The position numbers and the translations under genes were made by a program. The notes under the pieces were generated by a model that made no database searches, was not told the origin of the DNA, and saw only the letters and a list, made by a program, of their open reading frames with translations. From Pseudomonas brassicacearum (GTDB taxonomy: Bacteria > Pseudomonadota > Gammaproteobacteria > Pseudomonadales > Pseudomonadaceae), in assembly GCF_000585995.1 (NCBI RefSeq), contig NZ_CP007410.1:2073430-2137429 (forward strand): a DNA stretch of 64,000 nt. The letters are read 5' to 3'. Below, in pieces: positions 9,175 through 20,924 of this stretch; positions within the stretch are counted from its first letter, which is position 1, and each line of letters opens with the position of its first letter.

Positions 9175-10621
9175 AAGCGGTCACCCGAGTCTCGATGTTC
9201 GGCGTTTGCAGTTCGATGAAGTATTTGCGCAACAGGTTGCGGGCGCTGAGCAGGCGGTATTCCTTGCTGGCGCGGAAGTCCGACAGCGGTGTGAAATCCT
9301 CGGCCAGGGCCGCGCAGGCGCGTTCGACGGTGTTGTCGTTCCACGGCGCACCGACCAGTACGGCTTCGCAATGCTTGGCGCGTTTGGGCGTCGCGGCCAT
9401 GCCGCCGAAGGCGATCCGGGCATCGCGGACCACGCCATTGTCGATCCGCAGGTTGAACGCGGCGCACACGGCGGAAATGTCATCGTCCAGGCGCTTGGAA
9501 ACTTTGTAGGCGCGAAACGCCTGCTCGGCACTGGCCCGGGGCACGATGATCTTCTCGATGAATTCGCTTTCCTGGCGTGCAGTGACGCGGTAGTCGATGA
9601 AATAGTCTTCCAGCGCCAGGGTGCGGCGGGTCTGGCCCTTGCACAGCACGATCTGCGCGCCGAGGGCGATCAGCAGCGGCGGGGAGTCGCCAATCGGCGA
9701 CGCATTGCCGATGTTGCCGCCCAAGGTGCCTTGGTTGCGGATCTGCAGCGAGGCAAAGCGTTGCAGCAGTTCGCCGAAGTCCGGGTATTCGCCTTTCAAA
9801 GCCTCGTAACAATCGGAAAGCGCTGTGGCGGCACCGATCTCCAGGCGATCATCGAAGCGTTCGATGCGCTTGAGCTCGGCCACGTTGCCCACGTAGATCA
9901 TCACCGGCAGGGTGCGGTGAAACTGCGTGACTTCCAACGCCAGGTCGGTGCCGCCGGCCAACAGGCGCGCCTGGGGATAAGCATCATAGAGATCGGCCAG
10001 GTCGGCCACGGTCAGCGGTACCAGGCAGCGCTTGTCGCCGCTGTTGAGTTCGCCGGTTTCGGTCGGGGCGATGGCTTTGAGGCGGGCGATGGTATCGGCC
10101 TCGCGGGCGTCGAACTGGTCCGGCTGCTTACCGCAGCAGGCCTGCTCGGCCGCGGCCAGGATCGGCCGGTAGCCGGTGCAGCGACAGAGGTTGCCGGCCA
10201 AGGCTTCGTGGGCCTTGTGCGCGTCGGGTTGCGCGCTGTTCTTTTGCAAGGCAAACAGCGACATGACGAAGCCAGGTGTACAGAAACCGCACTGCGAACC
10301 GTGGCAATCGACCATCGCCTGCTGGACGCTGTGCAACTGACCCTGGTGCTTGAGGTCTTCGACGCTGATCAGTTGCTTGCCGTGCAGGGCCGAGACGAAG
10401 GTCAGGCATGAATTGAGACTGCGATAGCGCATGCGCTCACGGCCGGTTTCATCCATGTGCAGTTCGCCGACCACCACGGTGCACGCGCCACAGTCGCCGC
10501 TGGCGCAGCCTTCTTTGGTACCGGATTTACCGACGTGCTCGCGTAAATAGTTGAGCACGGTCAGGTTCGGGTCCAGGGCGTGCTCGCTACGGAGTTCCTG
10601 GTTGAGTAAAAACTGGATCAC
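9167..10621 (-). CDS. xdhA: Xanthine dehydrogenase small subunit (2Fe-2S and FAD)
   Basis: A 484-residue subunit. The N-terminal half has both [2Fe-2S] clusters: the plant-ferredoxin type (CASGDCGACT and a distal NSC) and the CGFCTPGF/CRCTGYRP type. The C-terminal half is the FAD-binding domain (LLAGGTDLALEVTQ, GGNIGNASPIGDSPP). It passes electrons from the XdhB molybdenum site to NAD+. The start codon is GTG with GAGG 5 bases before it. It is the first gene of the operon, preceded by two operator-like dyads at 10678-10714. Confidence 0.95.
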   Translation of the reverse strand: MIQFLLNQELRSEHALDPNLTVLNYLREHVGKSGTKEGCASGDCGACTVVVGELHMDETGRERMRYRSLNSCLTFVSALHGKQLISVEDLKHQGQLHSVQQAMVDCHGSQCGFCTPGFVMSLFALQKNSAQPDAHKAHEALAGNLCRCTGYRPILAAAEQACCGKQPDQFDAREADTIARLKAIAPTETGELNSGDKRCLVPLTVADLADLYDAYPQARLLAGGTDLALEVTQFHRTLPVMIYVGNVAELKRIERFDDRLEIGAATALSDCYEALKGEYPDFGELLQRFASLQIRNQGTLGGNIGNASPIGDSPPLLIALGAQIVLCKGQTRRTLALEDYFIDYRVTARQESEFIEKIIVPRASAEQAFRAYKVSKRLDDDISAVCAAFNLRIDNGVVRDARIAFGGMAATPKRAKHCEAVLVGAPWNDNTVERACAALAEDFTPLSDFRASKEYRLLSARNLLRKYFIELQTPNIETRVTAYV

Positions 10622-10677
10622 GGAAGGCCTCGCAGACTCATTATTGTTGTATCGACTTGGGCCGAATTTATCAGTTC

Positions 10678-10714
10678 TGACTTTTCGGTCAATGATTTTC
10701 TGACTTAAAGGTCA
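10678..10714 (-). promoter_or_regulatory. Two tandem TGAC-N6-GTCA dyads upstream of xdhA
   Basis: TGACTTTTCGGTCA at 10678-10691 and TGACTTAAAGGTCA at 10701-10714, each preceded by TTC, lie 57-93 bp upstream of xdhA with a 23-bp period. The second extends to the near-perfect palindrome CTGACTTAAAGGTCAG. This looks like a paired repressor or activator site. The protein is unknown; the divergent GntR gene at 11015 is one candidate. Confidence 0.5.
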
Positions 10715-10798
10715 GGAAAATTCGTTTGGTCGATAAACAACGGTTTCGGGTATTGATCCTCGAGGGATGTCCTATACCCATCAGTTAAGCGCAAATCC

Positions 10799-10890
10799 CT
10801 GTGGGAGCGGGCTTGCTCGCGAAGACGGGGTTTCTGCCGGTAGATTTTTTGCGGACGGACTGGCCTCTTCGCGAGCAAGCCCGCTCCCAC
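10799..10890. repeat. REP pair, GCGGGC subtype, upstream of xdhA
   Basis: GTGGGAGCGGGCTTGCTCGC and its complement are both present with the same GCGGGC variant, separated by about 50 bp. Together with the dyads at 10678 it fills most of the 393-bp xdhA-GntR gap. Confidence 0.92.
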
Positions 10891-11014
10891 AAGGGCCGGA
10901 CCACTAAAAAATTGCTTATATCGTGCCAAAAACCCGGTGCAGGCCCTGCGCCATGACGTATTGAGTGCGCTACACTGCGCCGCTTGTGCAAATCGAAGAG
11001 TTTGAAGGACAACC

Positions 11015-11674
11015 ATGACGTTCAAGGCCCCGGACAGCCTCGCCGAGCAAATCGCCCATCATCTCGCCGAGCGCATCATTCGCGGCGAAATGAAGCCGGG
11101 AGAGCGCATCCAGGAGCAAAAGGTCACGTTGGCGCTCAATGTCAGCCGCGGCTCGGTGCGCGAGGCCCTGCTGATTCTGGAGCGGCGCCACCTGATCGCC
11201 ATCCTGCCGCGCCGTGGCGCGCACGTCACCGAGCTCACCGAACACAATGTGCGCAGTCTTTGTGCGCTGATGAGTGAGTTGTACATCCTGCTGGGCCATG
11301 CCGTGGCCCATGGCTGGCAGGATCAAGCCGACATGGCGCCGTTCGTGGCCATCCAGCAGCGTCTCAAGGACGCGTTTGCACGCCAGGACATCCGCACCTT
11401 TGTCGACGAAAGCTTCAGCGTGATGCGCGCTGCGTATCCGTTCGCCAACAACCCTTACTTGCAGGAAACCGTCGAGAACCTGCAACCGGCCATGAGTCGC
11501 GCCTATTTTCTCGCCCTGGAACAACGCAAGGCTGAAATGGGCGAGTTTCTCGATCTGTTCCAGCGCCTGCTCGCCGCTGTGCTGGCCCGTGATTTGCCGC
11601 AGATCCGCATCGTGCTGACGGCCTACGCCCAGCGCAGTTGCGATCTGGTGGTCTCTGCCCTGACGAAGGCCTGA
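11015..11674 (+). CDS. GntR family transcriptional regulator (FCD type)
   Basis: A 219-residue regulator with a GntR winged helix in residues about 8-75 (KPGERIQEQKVTLALNVSRG, then EALLILERRHLI) and a helical FCD-like C-terminus. AAGGACA precedes the ATG. The gene ends 2 bp before smc, so the two are probably co-transcribed. It is also divergent from the xdh operon, and either neighbour could be a target. It matches the position of PA1526. Ligand and regulon are not evident from sequence. Confidence 0.88.
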   Translation: MTFKAPDSLAEQIAHHLAERIIRGEMKPGERIQEQKVTLALNVSRGSVREALLILERRHLIAILPRRGAHVTELTEHNVRSLCALMSELYILLGHAVAHGWQDQADMAPFVAIQQRLKDAFARQDIRTFVDESFSVMRAAYPFANNPYLQETVENLQPAMSRAYFLALEQRKAEMGEFLDLFQRLLAAVLARDLPQIRIVLTAYAQRSCDLVVSALTKA

Positions 11675-11676
11675 AC

Positions 11677-14600
11677 GTGCGGCTCAAGTGCATCAAATTG
11701 GCGGGGTTCAAATCCTTCGTCGACCCGACCACGGTGAACTTCCCCAGTAATATGGCGGCGGTGGTCGGGCCCAATGGCTGCGGCAAGTCGAACATCATCG
11801 ACGCCGTGCGCTGGGTGATGGGCGAGAGCTCGGCCAAGAACCTGCGCGGCGAGTCGATGACCGACGTCATCTTCAACGGCTCCACCAGCCGCAAACCGGT
11901 GAGCCAGGCCAGCATCGAGCTGGTGTTCGACAACTCCGACGGCACCCTGGTTGGCGAATATGCGGCTTATGCGGAGATTTCCATTCGTCGCAAAGTGACC
12001 CGCGACAGCCAGAACAGTTACTTCCTCAACGGCACCAAGTGCCGGCGTCGCGACATCACCGATATTTTCCTCGGCACCGGCCTGGGCCCGCGCAGCTACT
12101 CGATCATCGAGCAGGGCATGATCTCCAAGCTGATCGAGGCCAAGCCCGAGGACCTGCGCAACTTCATCGAAGAAGCCGCCGGCATCTCCAAGTACAAGGA
12201 GCGGCGCCGCGAAACCGAAAACCGCATCCGCCGCACCCACGAAAACCTCGCCCGCCTGACCGACCTGCGCGAAGAACTCGAGCGCCAGCTCGAACGCCTG
12301 CACCGTCAGGCCGAGGCCGCCAAGAAGTACCAGGAATACAAGGGCGAGGAGCGTCAGCTCAAGGCCCAGTTGTCGGCCCTGCGCTGGCAGGCGTTGAACG
12401 AGCAGGTTGGCCAGCGCGAGGCCGTCATCGGCAACCAGGAAGTCAGCTTTGAGGCGTTGGTGGCCGAACAGCGCAACGCCGATGCCGCCATCGAGCGCCT
12501 GCGGGACGGGCACCACGACCTGTCCGAGCGCTTCAACCTGGTGCAAGGGCGCTTCTACTCCGTGGGCGGCGACATCGCCCGGGTCGAACAGAGCATCCAG
12601 CATGGCCAGCAACGGCTGCGTCAGTTGCAGGATGATTTGAAGGAAGCCGAGCGGGCGCGCCTGGAAACCGAATCCCACCTGGGCCACGACCGCACGCTGC
12701 TGCTGACCCTTGGTGAAGAGCTGGACAGGCTCACGCCGGAACAGGAAGTCACCAGCGCCGCCGCCGAAGAAGCCGCTGCCGCCCTGGAAGAGGCCGAGCT
12801 GACCATGCACGGCTGGCAAGAGCAGTGGGACAGTTTCAACCTGGCCTCGGCCGAGCCGCGGCGTCAGGCTGAGGTCCAGCAATCGCGTATCCAACAGTTG
12901 GAAACCAGCATGGAGCGCCTGGCCGAGCGTCAGCGCCGCCTGGCCGAAGAACGCGCCTTGCTCGCGGCGGACCCGGAAGACGCGGCGATTCTTGACCTGG
13001 GCGAGCAACTGGCGGCCAGCGAAGCCACGCTCGAAGATTTGCAGGCCAGTGAAGACGCCCAGGTCGAACGGCTTGAGCAACTGCGCCAGGCCTTGCAACT
13101 GGCCTTGCAGAACCAGCAACAGGCCCAGGGCGAATTGCAGCGGCTCAATGGGCGCCTGGCCTCGTTGGAGGCCCTGCAGCAAGCCGCGCTGGACCCGGGC
13201 ACCGGCACCGCCGAGTGGTTGCGCGACCAGCACCTGGCCGAACGCCCGCGGCTGGCGGAGGGCCTGAAGGTCGATGCCGGCTGGGAACTGGCAGTGGAAA
13301 CCGTGCTGGGCGCGGACCTGCAAGCAGTGCTGGTGGATGACTTCGGCGGCTTCGACCTGTCGGGCTTCACCCAGGGCGATCTGCGTCTGCTCAGCCCGGC
13401 CGGCGACGGCGTGCGCGTGCCCGGCAGTTTGCTGGACAAAGTCGAGGCCCAGGTCGATCTGTCGCCGTGGCTGGGGCAGGTCAAGCCGGTGGAAAGCCTT
13501 GAGCAGGCTTTGGCTCTGCGCGGACAGTTGGCGGTAGGCGAAAGCCTGATCAGCCGGGACGGCTACTGGGTCGGCCGGCATTTCCTGCGGGTGCGCCGGG
13601 CCAGCGAAGCCGAGAGCGGCATGCTCGCCCGGGGCCAGGAAATCCAACGCTTGAGCGCCGAGCGCGAAGAGCGCGAGGCCAGCGTCGAAGCCCTGGAAAC
13701 CGAATTGCAAAACTTGCGGGCGCAACAGCGTCAACAGGAGAACGGCCGCGAGCACCTGCGTCGACTGTTGCAGGATGAGGCCCGCCAACAAGGCGAGCTC
13801 AAGGCGCAGTTATCGGCCGGCAGGGCCAAGCTCGAACAACTGGCCCTGCGTCGCACCCGCCTGGAAGAAGAGATCGCCGAGCTGGGCGAGCAGCGGGCCT
13901 TGGAGCACGAACAGATCGGTGAGGCGCGCCTGCAATTGCAGGAAGCCCTCGATGCCATGGCGCTGGACACCGAACAGCGCGAACTGCTGCTGGCCCAGCG
14001 CGACAGCCTGCGTGAACGCCTGGACCGAGTACGCCAGGAAGCTCGCCAGCACAAGGATCATGCCCATCAGTTGGCGGTGCGCCTGGGCTCGCTCAAGGCT
14101 CAATACGATTCCACGCGCCAGGCCTTGGAACGGCTGGAAATGCAATCCGAACGCCTGACCGAGAAGCGCGAGCAGTTGAGCCTCAATCTGGAGGAGGGCG
14201 AAGCGCCGCTGGAAGAGCTGCGCCTCAAGCTCGAAGAGTTGCTCGACAAGCGCATGAGCGTCGACGAAGAACTCAAGACCGCGCAAATTGCCCTGGAAGA
14301 CGCCGACCGCGAATTGCGCGACGCCGAGAAACGCCGCAGCCAGGCCGAGCAGCAATCCCAGCTGATTCGCGGCCAGATGGAACAGCAGCGCATGGAATGG
14401 CAAGCCCTGACGGTGCGGCGCAAAGCCTTGCAGGACCAATTGCTCGAAGATGGCTACGACCTCAACGGCGTGCTTGCCACCTTGGTGGCCGGGGCGAACG
14501 AGAAAGACGCCGAAGAGGAGCTGGAACGCATTGCCCAGCGCATCCAGCGGTTGGGGGCGATCAACCTGGCGGCCATCGACGAGTACCAGCAGCAGTCCGA

Positions 14601-15165
14601 GCGCAAGCGCTATCTGGATGCCCAGAACGACGACCTGGTGGAAGCGCTGGAGACCCTGGAAAACGTCATTCGCAAAATCGACAAGGAAACCCGCAATCGC
14701 TTCAAGGATACCTTTGATCAGATCAACGGCGGTTTGCAGGCCCTTTTTCCAAAAGTTTTCGGTGGCGGCAGCGCCTACTTGGAACTGACGGGCGAAGATT
14801 TACTCGATACAGGGGTGACAATCATGGCGCGTCCTCCTGGCAAGAAGAACAGCACCATCCATTTGCTCTCCGGTGGCGAAAAGGCACTGACCGCCCTGGC
14901 CCTGGTTTTTGCCATCTTCAAGTTGAACCCGGCGCCGTTCTGCATGCTCGATGAAGTCGACGCACCGCTGGACGACGCTAACGTAGGCCGTTACGCACGG
15001 CTGGTGAAGGAAATGTCCGAAACGGTGCAGTTCATCTACATCACCCACAACAAGATCGCCATGGAAATGGCCGATCAGCTGATGGGTGTGACCATGCATG
15101 AGCCGGGCTGCTCGCGACTGGTGGCGGTGGATGTGGAGGAGGCGATGGCCATGGTGGATGCCTGA
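11677..15165 (+). CDS. smc: Chromosome segregation protein SMC
   Basis: A 1162-residue SMC ATPase. Walker A is GPNGCGKSN near residue 32. The long middle is two coiled coils around a hinge (about residues 500-660). The C-terminal head has the signature LSGGEKALTALAL and Walker B CMLDEVDAPLDD. SMC dimers extrude and organise DNA loops for chromosome segregation. The start is the GTG at 11677, giving the universal RLKCIKLAGFKSFVDPT; an upstream in-frame ATG at 11638 lies inside the GntR gene and is unlikely. No scpA/scpB or mukEF partner lies nearby. An intact frame with no disruption. Confidence 0.96.
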   Translation: MRLKCIKLAGFKSFVDPTTVNFPSNMAAVVGPNGCGKSNIIDAVRWVMGESSAKNLRGESMTDVIFNGSTSRKPVSQASIELVFDNSDGTLVGEYAAYAEISIRRKVTRDSQNSYFLNGTKCRRRDITDIFLGTGLGPRSYSIIEQGMISKLIEAKPEDLRNFIEEAAGISKYKERRRETENRIRRTHENLARLTDLREELERQLERLHRQAEAAKKYQEYKGEERQLKAQLSALRWQALNEQVGQREAVIGNQEVSFEALVAEQRNADAAIERLRDGHHDLSERFNLVQGRFYSVGGDIARVEQSIQHGQQRLRQLQDDLKEAERARLETESHLGHDRTLLLTLGEELDRLTPEQEVTSAAAEEAAAALEEAELTMHGWQEQWDSFNLASAEPRRQAEVQQSRIQQLETSMERLAERQRRLAEERALLAADPEDAAILDLGEQLAASEATLEDLQASEDAQVERLEQLRQALQLALQNQQQAQGELQRLNGRLASLEALQQAALDPGTGTAEWLRDQHLAERPRLAEGLKVDAGWELAVETVLGADLQAVLVDDFGGFDLSGFTQGDLRLLSPAGDGVRVPGSLLDKVEAQVDLSPWLGQVKPVESLEQALALRGQLAVGESLISRDGYWVGRHFLRVRRASEAESGMLARGQEIQRLSAEREEREASVEALETELQNLRAQQRQQENGREHLRRLLQDEARQQGELKAQLSAGRAKLEQLALRRTRLEEEIAELGEQRALEHEQIGEARLQLQEALDAMALDTEQRELLLAQRDSLRERLDRVRQEARQHKDHAHQLAVRLGSLKAQYDSTRQALERLEMQSERLTEKREQLSLNLEEGEAPLEELRLKLEELLDKRMSVDEELKTAQIALEDADRELRDAEKRRSQAEQQSQLIRGQMEQQRMEWQALTVRRKALQDQLLEDGYDLNGVLATLVAGANEKDAEEELERIAQRIQRLGAINLAAIDEYQQQSERKRYLDAQNDDLVEALETLENVIRKIDKETRNRFKDTFDQINGGLQALFPKVFGGGSAYLELTGEDLLDTGVTIMARPPGKKNSTIHLLSGGEKALTALALVFAIFKLNPAPFCMLDEVDAPLDDANVGRYARLVKEMSETVQFIYITHNKIAMEMADQLMGVTMHEPGCSRLVAVDVEEAMAMVDA

Positions 15166-15423
15166 AACACAGGCCGTAGGGCATGTACCTGGAGCGCTGT
15201 AGGTGTTTTTTACCCCTGGGCCTGTTGTCCAATCCACAGATTGGGCACAAGCCCATGCGACAGACGGTGTAAAGTTATCTTTGGTCGTGCTAGTTTAATG
15301 TCAATTTTTCGTATGCGTGGGCAAAACGCCATTCAGAACATAGAGTTGGCGCCACGTTTTAAAGCGGTTTGCAAATAGCTAAGCCCCTTATTTTTCAGCA
15401 TTTTTATAGAGGCACGGGATTAC
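15166..15423. other. smc-zipA intergenic region
   Basis: 258 bp without a gene. It becomes AT-rich towards zipA, from about 15270, as expected for a promoter region of zipA. I see no clear terminator after smc. Confidence 0.4.
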
Positions 15424-16269
15424 ATGGAAATCGGTCTGCGCGAGTGGCTGATCGTCATCGGCATTATTGTCATTGCCGGTATTCTTTTCGACGGCTGGCG
15501 CCGCATGCGCGGTGGCAAGGGGAAACTGAAGTTTCGTCTTGATCGCAGCCTGTCGAACCTGCCGGACGACGACGGCAACGCCGAGTTGCTGGGCCCGCCC
15601 CGGGTGCTGGACACCCATAAGGAACCGCAGTTGGACGAGCACGACCTGCCGTCGATGAGCGCGCCTGTGCGTGAGCCTCGGGAATCGGGTTCCAAGCGCG
15701 GCAAGCGCAACAGCGAGCCGTCCCAGGGCGACCTGAACCTCAATCTTGACCTGGACGGCGGCCCGAGCTTCAGCAGCCGCGACGACGATTTCCCGGACGA
15801 TAACAAAACCTCGAACGCCGACAAAGACCAGGCCCAGGCCGAAGAAGTGCTGGTGATCAGCGTGATCTGCCGCGACCCGGCCGGCTTCAAGGGCCCGGCG
15901 TTGTTGCAGAACATCCTGGAAAGCGGCCTGCGCTTTGGCGAGATGGACATTTTCCACCGCCACGAAAGCATGGCCGGCAATGGTGAGGTGCTGTTCTCCA
16001 TGGCCAACGCCGTCAAGCCAGGCGTGTTCGACCTGGACGACATCGACCACTTCAGCACCCCTGCCGTCAGTTTCTTCCTGGGCCTGCCAGGTCCACGTCA
16101 TCCCAAGCAGGCTTTCGACGTGATGGTGGCTGCCGCACGCAAGCTGTCCCAGGAGCTCAATGGCGAACTGAAGGATGACCAGCGCAGCGTGCTGACTGCC
16201 CAAACCATCGAGCATTACCGCCAGCGCATCGTCGAATTCGAACGCCGCGCGCTGACCCAGAAGCGCTGA
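15424..16269 (+). CDS. zipA: Cell division protein ZipA
   Basis: A 281-residue protein with the ZipA plan: a very short N-terminus and one membrane anchor (residues 8-24, [16 protein letters not shown]), a basic stretch, a charged/low-complexity linker to about residue 135, and the C-terminal FtsZ-binding domain ([12 protein letters not shown] to the end). It tethers FtsZ filaments to the inner membrane. The frame starts at ATG 15424 after a GAGGC site. It lies between smc and ligA, the usual Pseudomonas order. Confidence 0.95.
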   Translation: MEIGLREWLIVIGIIVIAGILFDGWRRMRGGKGKLKFRLDRSLSNLPDDDGNAELLGPPRVLDTHKEPQLDEHDLPSMSAPVREPRESGSKRGKRNSEPSQGDLNLNLDLDGGPSFSSRDDDFPDDNKTSNADKDQAQAEEVLVISVICRDPAGFKGPALLQNILESGLRFGEMDIFHRHESMAGNGEVLFSMANAVKPGVFDLDDIDHFSTPAVSFFLGLPGPRHPKQAFDVMVAAARKLSQELNGELKDDQRSVLTAQTIEHYRQRIVEFERRALTQKR

Positions 16270-16301
16270 GCGATGGACGGCTCTCAAACCCAGAGAGCTT
16301 A

Positions 16302-16342
16302 TGTGGCGAGGGAGCTTGCTCCCGCTGGGGTGCGAAGCACCC
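16302..16342. repeat. Single REP, GTGGCGAGGG type
   Basis: One arm of the GTGGCGAGGGAGCTTGCTCC type followed by a short GGGTGCGAAGCACCC hairpin. No inverted partner is close, unlike most REPs in this window. Confidence 0.8.
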
Positions 16343-16359
16343 TATGTATCAAGAAAATC

Positions 16360-18761
<2,402 letters not shown>

Positions 18762-18764
<3 letters not shown>

Positions 18765-18796
18765 TCATTCCCGCGCCCTGCGTGGGAACGATCATG
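18762..18796. repeat. Degenerate GATCGTTCCCACGC palindrome at the ligA stop
   Basis: TGATCATTCCCGCG and GCGTGGGAACGATCA form inverted arms around CCCT. The ligA TGA stop codon is the first triplet, as for the related element at the benE-like stop (2137-2165). Confidence 0.65.
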
Positions 18797-18840
18797 CTCG
18801 AAGGATGATCTAGTCTTGCAGGCTCCTGGGAAAGATCGCC

Positions 18841-20001
18841 ATGTACCGCTTCTTCGAACAACTGAGCTCACGCATCGCGGCGCCTTTCATGGGCGACCGC
18901 TCACGCAACAGTAAGATCTGGTCGTGCCGCTGCGGCCAGTCCCTGTTTTTTCGCAACAGCCAATGCCTGGCTTGCCTGGCGGTGCTGGGCTATCAGCCTG
19001 AGCAGAGTCGCCTGTCGTCCTTGCAACCCGGCGAGCAACCCGACACCTGGACGCTGGACGTCGACCCGCAAGCCGGACTGTTCCGTCGTTGCGCCAACCT
19101 CGACACGCCGGCGGCGTGCAATTGGCTGTTACCGGCCAACGGCTACGATACCTTGTGCATCGCCTGCAGCCTGAATCGCACCATTCCCGACCTGTCGATC
19201 CCGGAAAATCCCGAACGCTGGCGCAAAGTAGAAACCGCCAAGCGCCGGCTGGTGGCGCAACTGATCACCCTTGGCTTGCCGGTCATCCCGAAAACCGTCG
19301 ATGAAAATATCGGCCTGGCGTTCGACTTCATCGGCGTCGACCCTGATGGCACGCCGCCGACCACGGGGCATGCCAGCGGGTTGGTCACCCTCGACATCAA
19401 AGAGGCTGACGATGCCCATCGTGAATACGTGCGCCAGCAGATGCGCGAGCCGTATCGCACCTTGCTCGGGCATTTTCGTCACGAAGTGGGTCACTATTAT
19501 TGGGATCGCTTGATCGCCAACAGTCACTGGCTCGAGGCCTTTCGCGAGCTGTTTGGCAACGAGCGCGCCAGTTACGCCGAAGCCCTGGAGCGCCACTACC
19601 AGCAAGGCGCGCCGTTGGACTGGCAAACCCGCTACGTCAGTGCCTACGCCACCATGCACCCTTGGGAAGACTGGGCCGAAACCTGGGCCCACTACCTGCA
19701 CATGATGGACGCCGTGGACACCGCGCTGGGGTTCGGCATGAGTGCCCGGGAAATGGATTTTGATTACCAGCCGTTCCCGCCCGAGACCTTGTACGACCCC
19801 GAACACACAGGCGGCGAGGCCTTCCTCTCATTCGTCAACGCTTGGATCGAACTGGCCGGCATGCTCAACGAACTGTCCCGCAGCATGGGCCAGCCGGATT
19901 TCTACCCGTTCGTCGTACCGGCCGCCGTCATCACCAAGCTGCATTTCATCCATCTGGTGATCCAGGAAGAGGGTGGCCGGGCGGATGAGGTGCTGTTGTA
20001 G
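18841..20001 (+). CDS. Putative zinc-binding metallopeptidase
   Basis: A 386-residue protein of the Pseudomonas 'putative zinc-binding peptidase' family. The N-terminus has a zinc-ribbon-like cysteine set (CRCGQSLFFRN, CLACLAVLGY, later CANL and CIACSL). The middle has an HExxH-type motif, RHEVGHYYWDRLI, and further acidic/histidine residues (ETWAHYLHMMD) that could complete the metal site. No signal peptide, so probably cytoplasmic. The substrate is unknown. It is monocistronic by position, after the ligA repeat and before ffs. Confidence 0.8.
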   Translation: MYRFFEQLSSRIAAPFMGDRSRNSKIWSCRCGQSLFFRNSQCLACLAVLGYQPEQSRLSSLQPGEQPDTWTLDVDPQAGLFRRCANLDTPAACNWLLPANGYDTLCIACSLNRTIPDLSIPENPERWRKVETAKRRLVAQLITLGLPVIPKTVDENIGLAFDFIGVDPDGTPPTTGHASGLVTLDIKEADDAHREYVRQQMREPYRTLLGHFRHEVGHYYWDRLIANSHWLEAFRELFGNERASYAEALERHYQQGAPLDWQTRYVSAYATMHPWEDWAETWAHYLHMMDAVDTALGFGMSAREMDFDYQPFPPETLYDPEHTGGEAFLSFVNAWIELAGMLNELSRSMGQPDFYPFVVPAAVITKLHFIHLVIQEEGGRADEVLL

Positions 20002-20058
20002 CTTTGCTCCCACGGCAAGTGCTTGAACATCTTCAGTTTTTTAATCCGGCGGGAACGG

Positions 20059-20086
20059 TTGTAACTTCTCGTCAGATAGGTACAAT
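20059..20086 (+). promoter_or_regulatory. Candidate sigma-70 promoter of ffs
   Basis: TTGTAA and TACAAT are separated by 16 bp, placing a start near 20093, upstream of the 4.5S RNA. A GC-rich discriminator follows, as is usual for stable RNA genes. Confidence 0.6.
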
Positions 20087-20130
20087 GGCGCGGCTCGCCG
20101 TCAGGCGGGCGTCGTTATGGTGACCCCATC

Positions 20131-20227
20131 GGTCCCCCGCAACGATTACCCGTGAACCTGGTCAGATCCGGAAGGAAGCAGCCACAGCGGGAACATTGTG
20201 TGCCGGGGTGTGGCTGGTGGGGTTGCC
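20131..20227 (+). ncRNA. ffs: 4.5S RNA, signal recognition particle RNA (small type)
   Basis: The SRP RNA core is unmistakable: CAGATCCGGAAGGAAGCAGC with the GGAA tetraloop and the asymmetric internal loop that bind Ffh, flanked by complementary strands. The coordinates mark the conserved 97-nt part. An outer helix continues the stem: CGTTATGG at 20113-20120 pairs with CCATAACG at 20229-20236, so the mature or precursor RNA may run from about 20113 to 20236. With Ffh it targets nascent membrane proteins to the translocon. Confidence 0.96.
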
Positions 20228-20241
20228 TCCATAACGCCCAG

Positions 20242-20263
20242 GCCTTCGTTCGCAAGGCTTTTT
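20242..20263 (+). terminator. Terminator of ffs
   Basis: GCCTT and AAGGC enclose a 7-base loop and are followed by TTTTT, directly after the outer helix of the SRP RNA. Confidence 0.85.
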
Positions 20264-20351
20264 GAATTCCAAATTTCTTTTTGTTTGCTGATCGATATCG
20301 ATCGTTGCTTTCTGCTGTCCCGGCTTTGGCCAGGCAGGGCAGTCGAAGCCC

Positions 20352-20394
20352 AAAAAAGCAGCCCGGTCCTATTGCACATCGACAGGGCCGGGCT
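20352..20394 (-). terminator. Terminator of the lipoprotein gene
   Basis: Read on the minus strand, AGCCCGGCCCT and AGGACCGGGCT form a stem with one mismatch, followed by GCTTTTTT. It lies 24 bp past the stop codon at 20418. Confidence 0.85.
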
Positions 20395-20417
20395 CAGAAA
20401 CGCTTGCGGTTCTGCGG

Positions 20418-20924
20418 TCAGTATTGAGCCTTTACATACTCAGCAATCGGCTCCTGCAGCAGGTCCTGTGGATGATCCCCGCCAAAGGTCGCCCATTTGC
20501 TTTTACCCGTCAGGATCGCAGACCCCAACGGTTCCGCGCCCGTCGGGCCATAGATGGCGAGCTTCACTTCAATCTTGTCGGGGATGCCTGACCATTCTGT
20601 GGCGCGTTCTTCCCAATGGAGGATTTCCGGGATGACGTAGTAGCCCGAGGGGCTGTTTTGTCTCAGGCAGCTCAGTTCACGGCACGCGCCCATGACCGTC
20701 ACACGGTTGGTGTAATGAGAGAAGGCCGTTTTAACGGCGGCGGCTGTCATGTCGCCGGAAGCAGGGTATACCGTCGTTTCGTAGCGGCCGTCGATCGGCG
20801 TGGCGATGGCGATTGGCATTTGCCGATCAAGTTTTGCCTGGCTGGGGAATACATCTTGTTGTGCATATTTAGCGGTGCAGCCGGTGGCGAGTAGCGAAAT
20901 AAGGATGATCGAGAGTTTATGCAC
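20418..20924 (-). CDS. Putative lipoprotein, DUF4823-like
   Basis: A 168-residue protein with a lipoprotein signal (MHKLSIILISLLATGC; cysteine at about residue 16), so it is probably membrane anchored in the envelope. The C-terminal half (IPEILHWEERATEWSG, then KSKWATFGGDHPQDLL) matches my recollection of DUF4823 proteins, common in Pseudomonas and of unknown function. The GTG at 20924 is chosen because AAGGG lies about 7 bases upstream and it starts exactly at the signal peptide; the frame stays open upstream to 20981. It has its own terminator. Confidence 0.75.
   Translation of the reverse strand: MHKLSIILISLLATGCTAKYAQQDVFPSQAKLDRQMPIAIATPIDGRYETTVYPASGDMTAAAVKTAFSHYTNRVTVMGACRELSCLRQNSPSGYYVIPEILHWEERATEWSGIPDKIEVKLAIYGPTGAEPLGSAILTGKSKWATFGGDHPQDLLQEPIAEYVKAQY

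Noticed and set aside
11623..13791. A 722-codon minus-strand frame opposite smc
   Set aside because: Antisense shadow of the SMC coiled coil; Leu/Gln/Ala-rich translation without domains.
15170..15225. Possible terminator after smc (ACCT/AGGT before TTTTTT)
   Set aside because: The stem is only 4 bp; too weak to list as a terminator.
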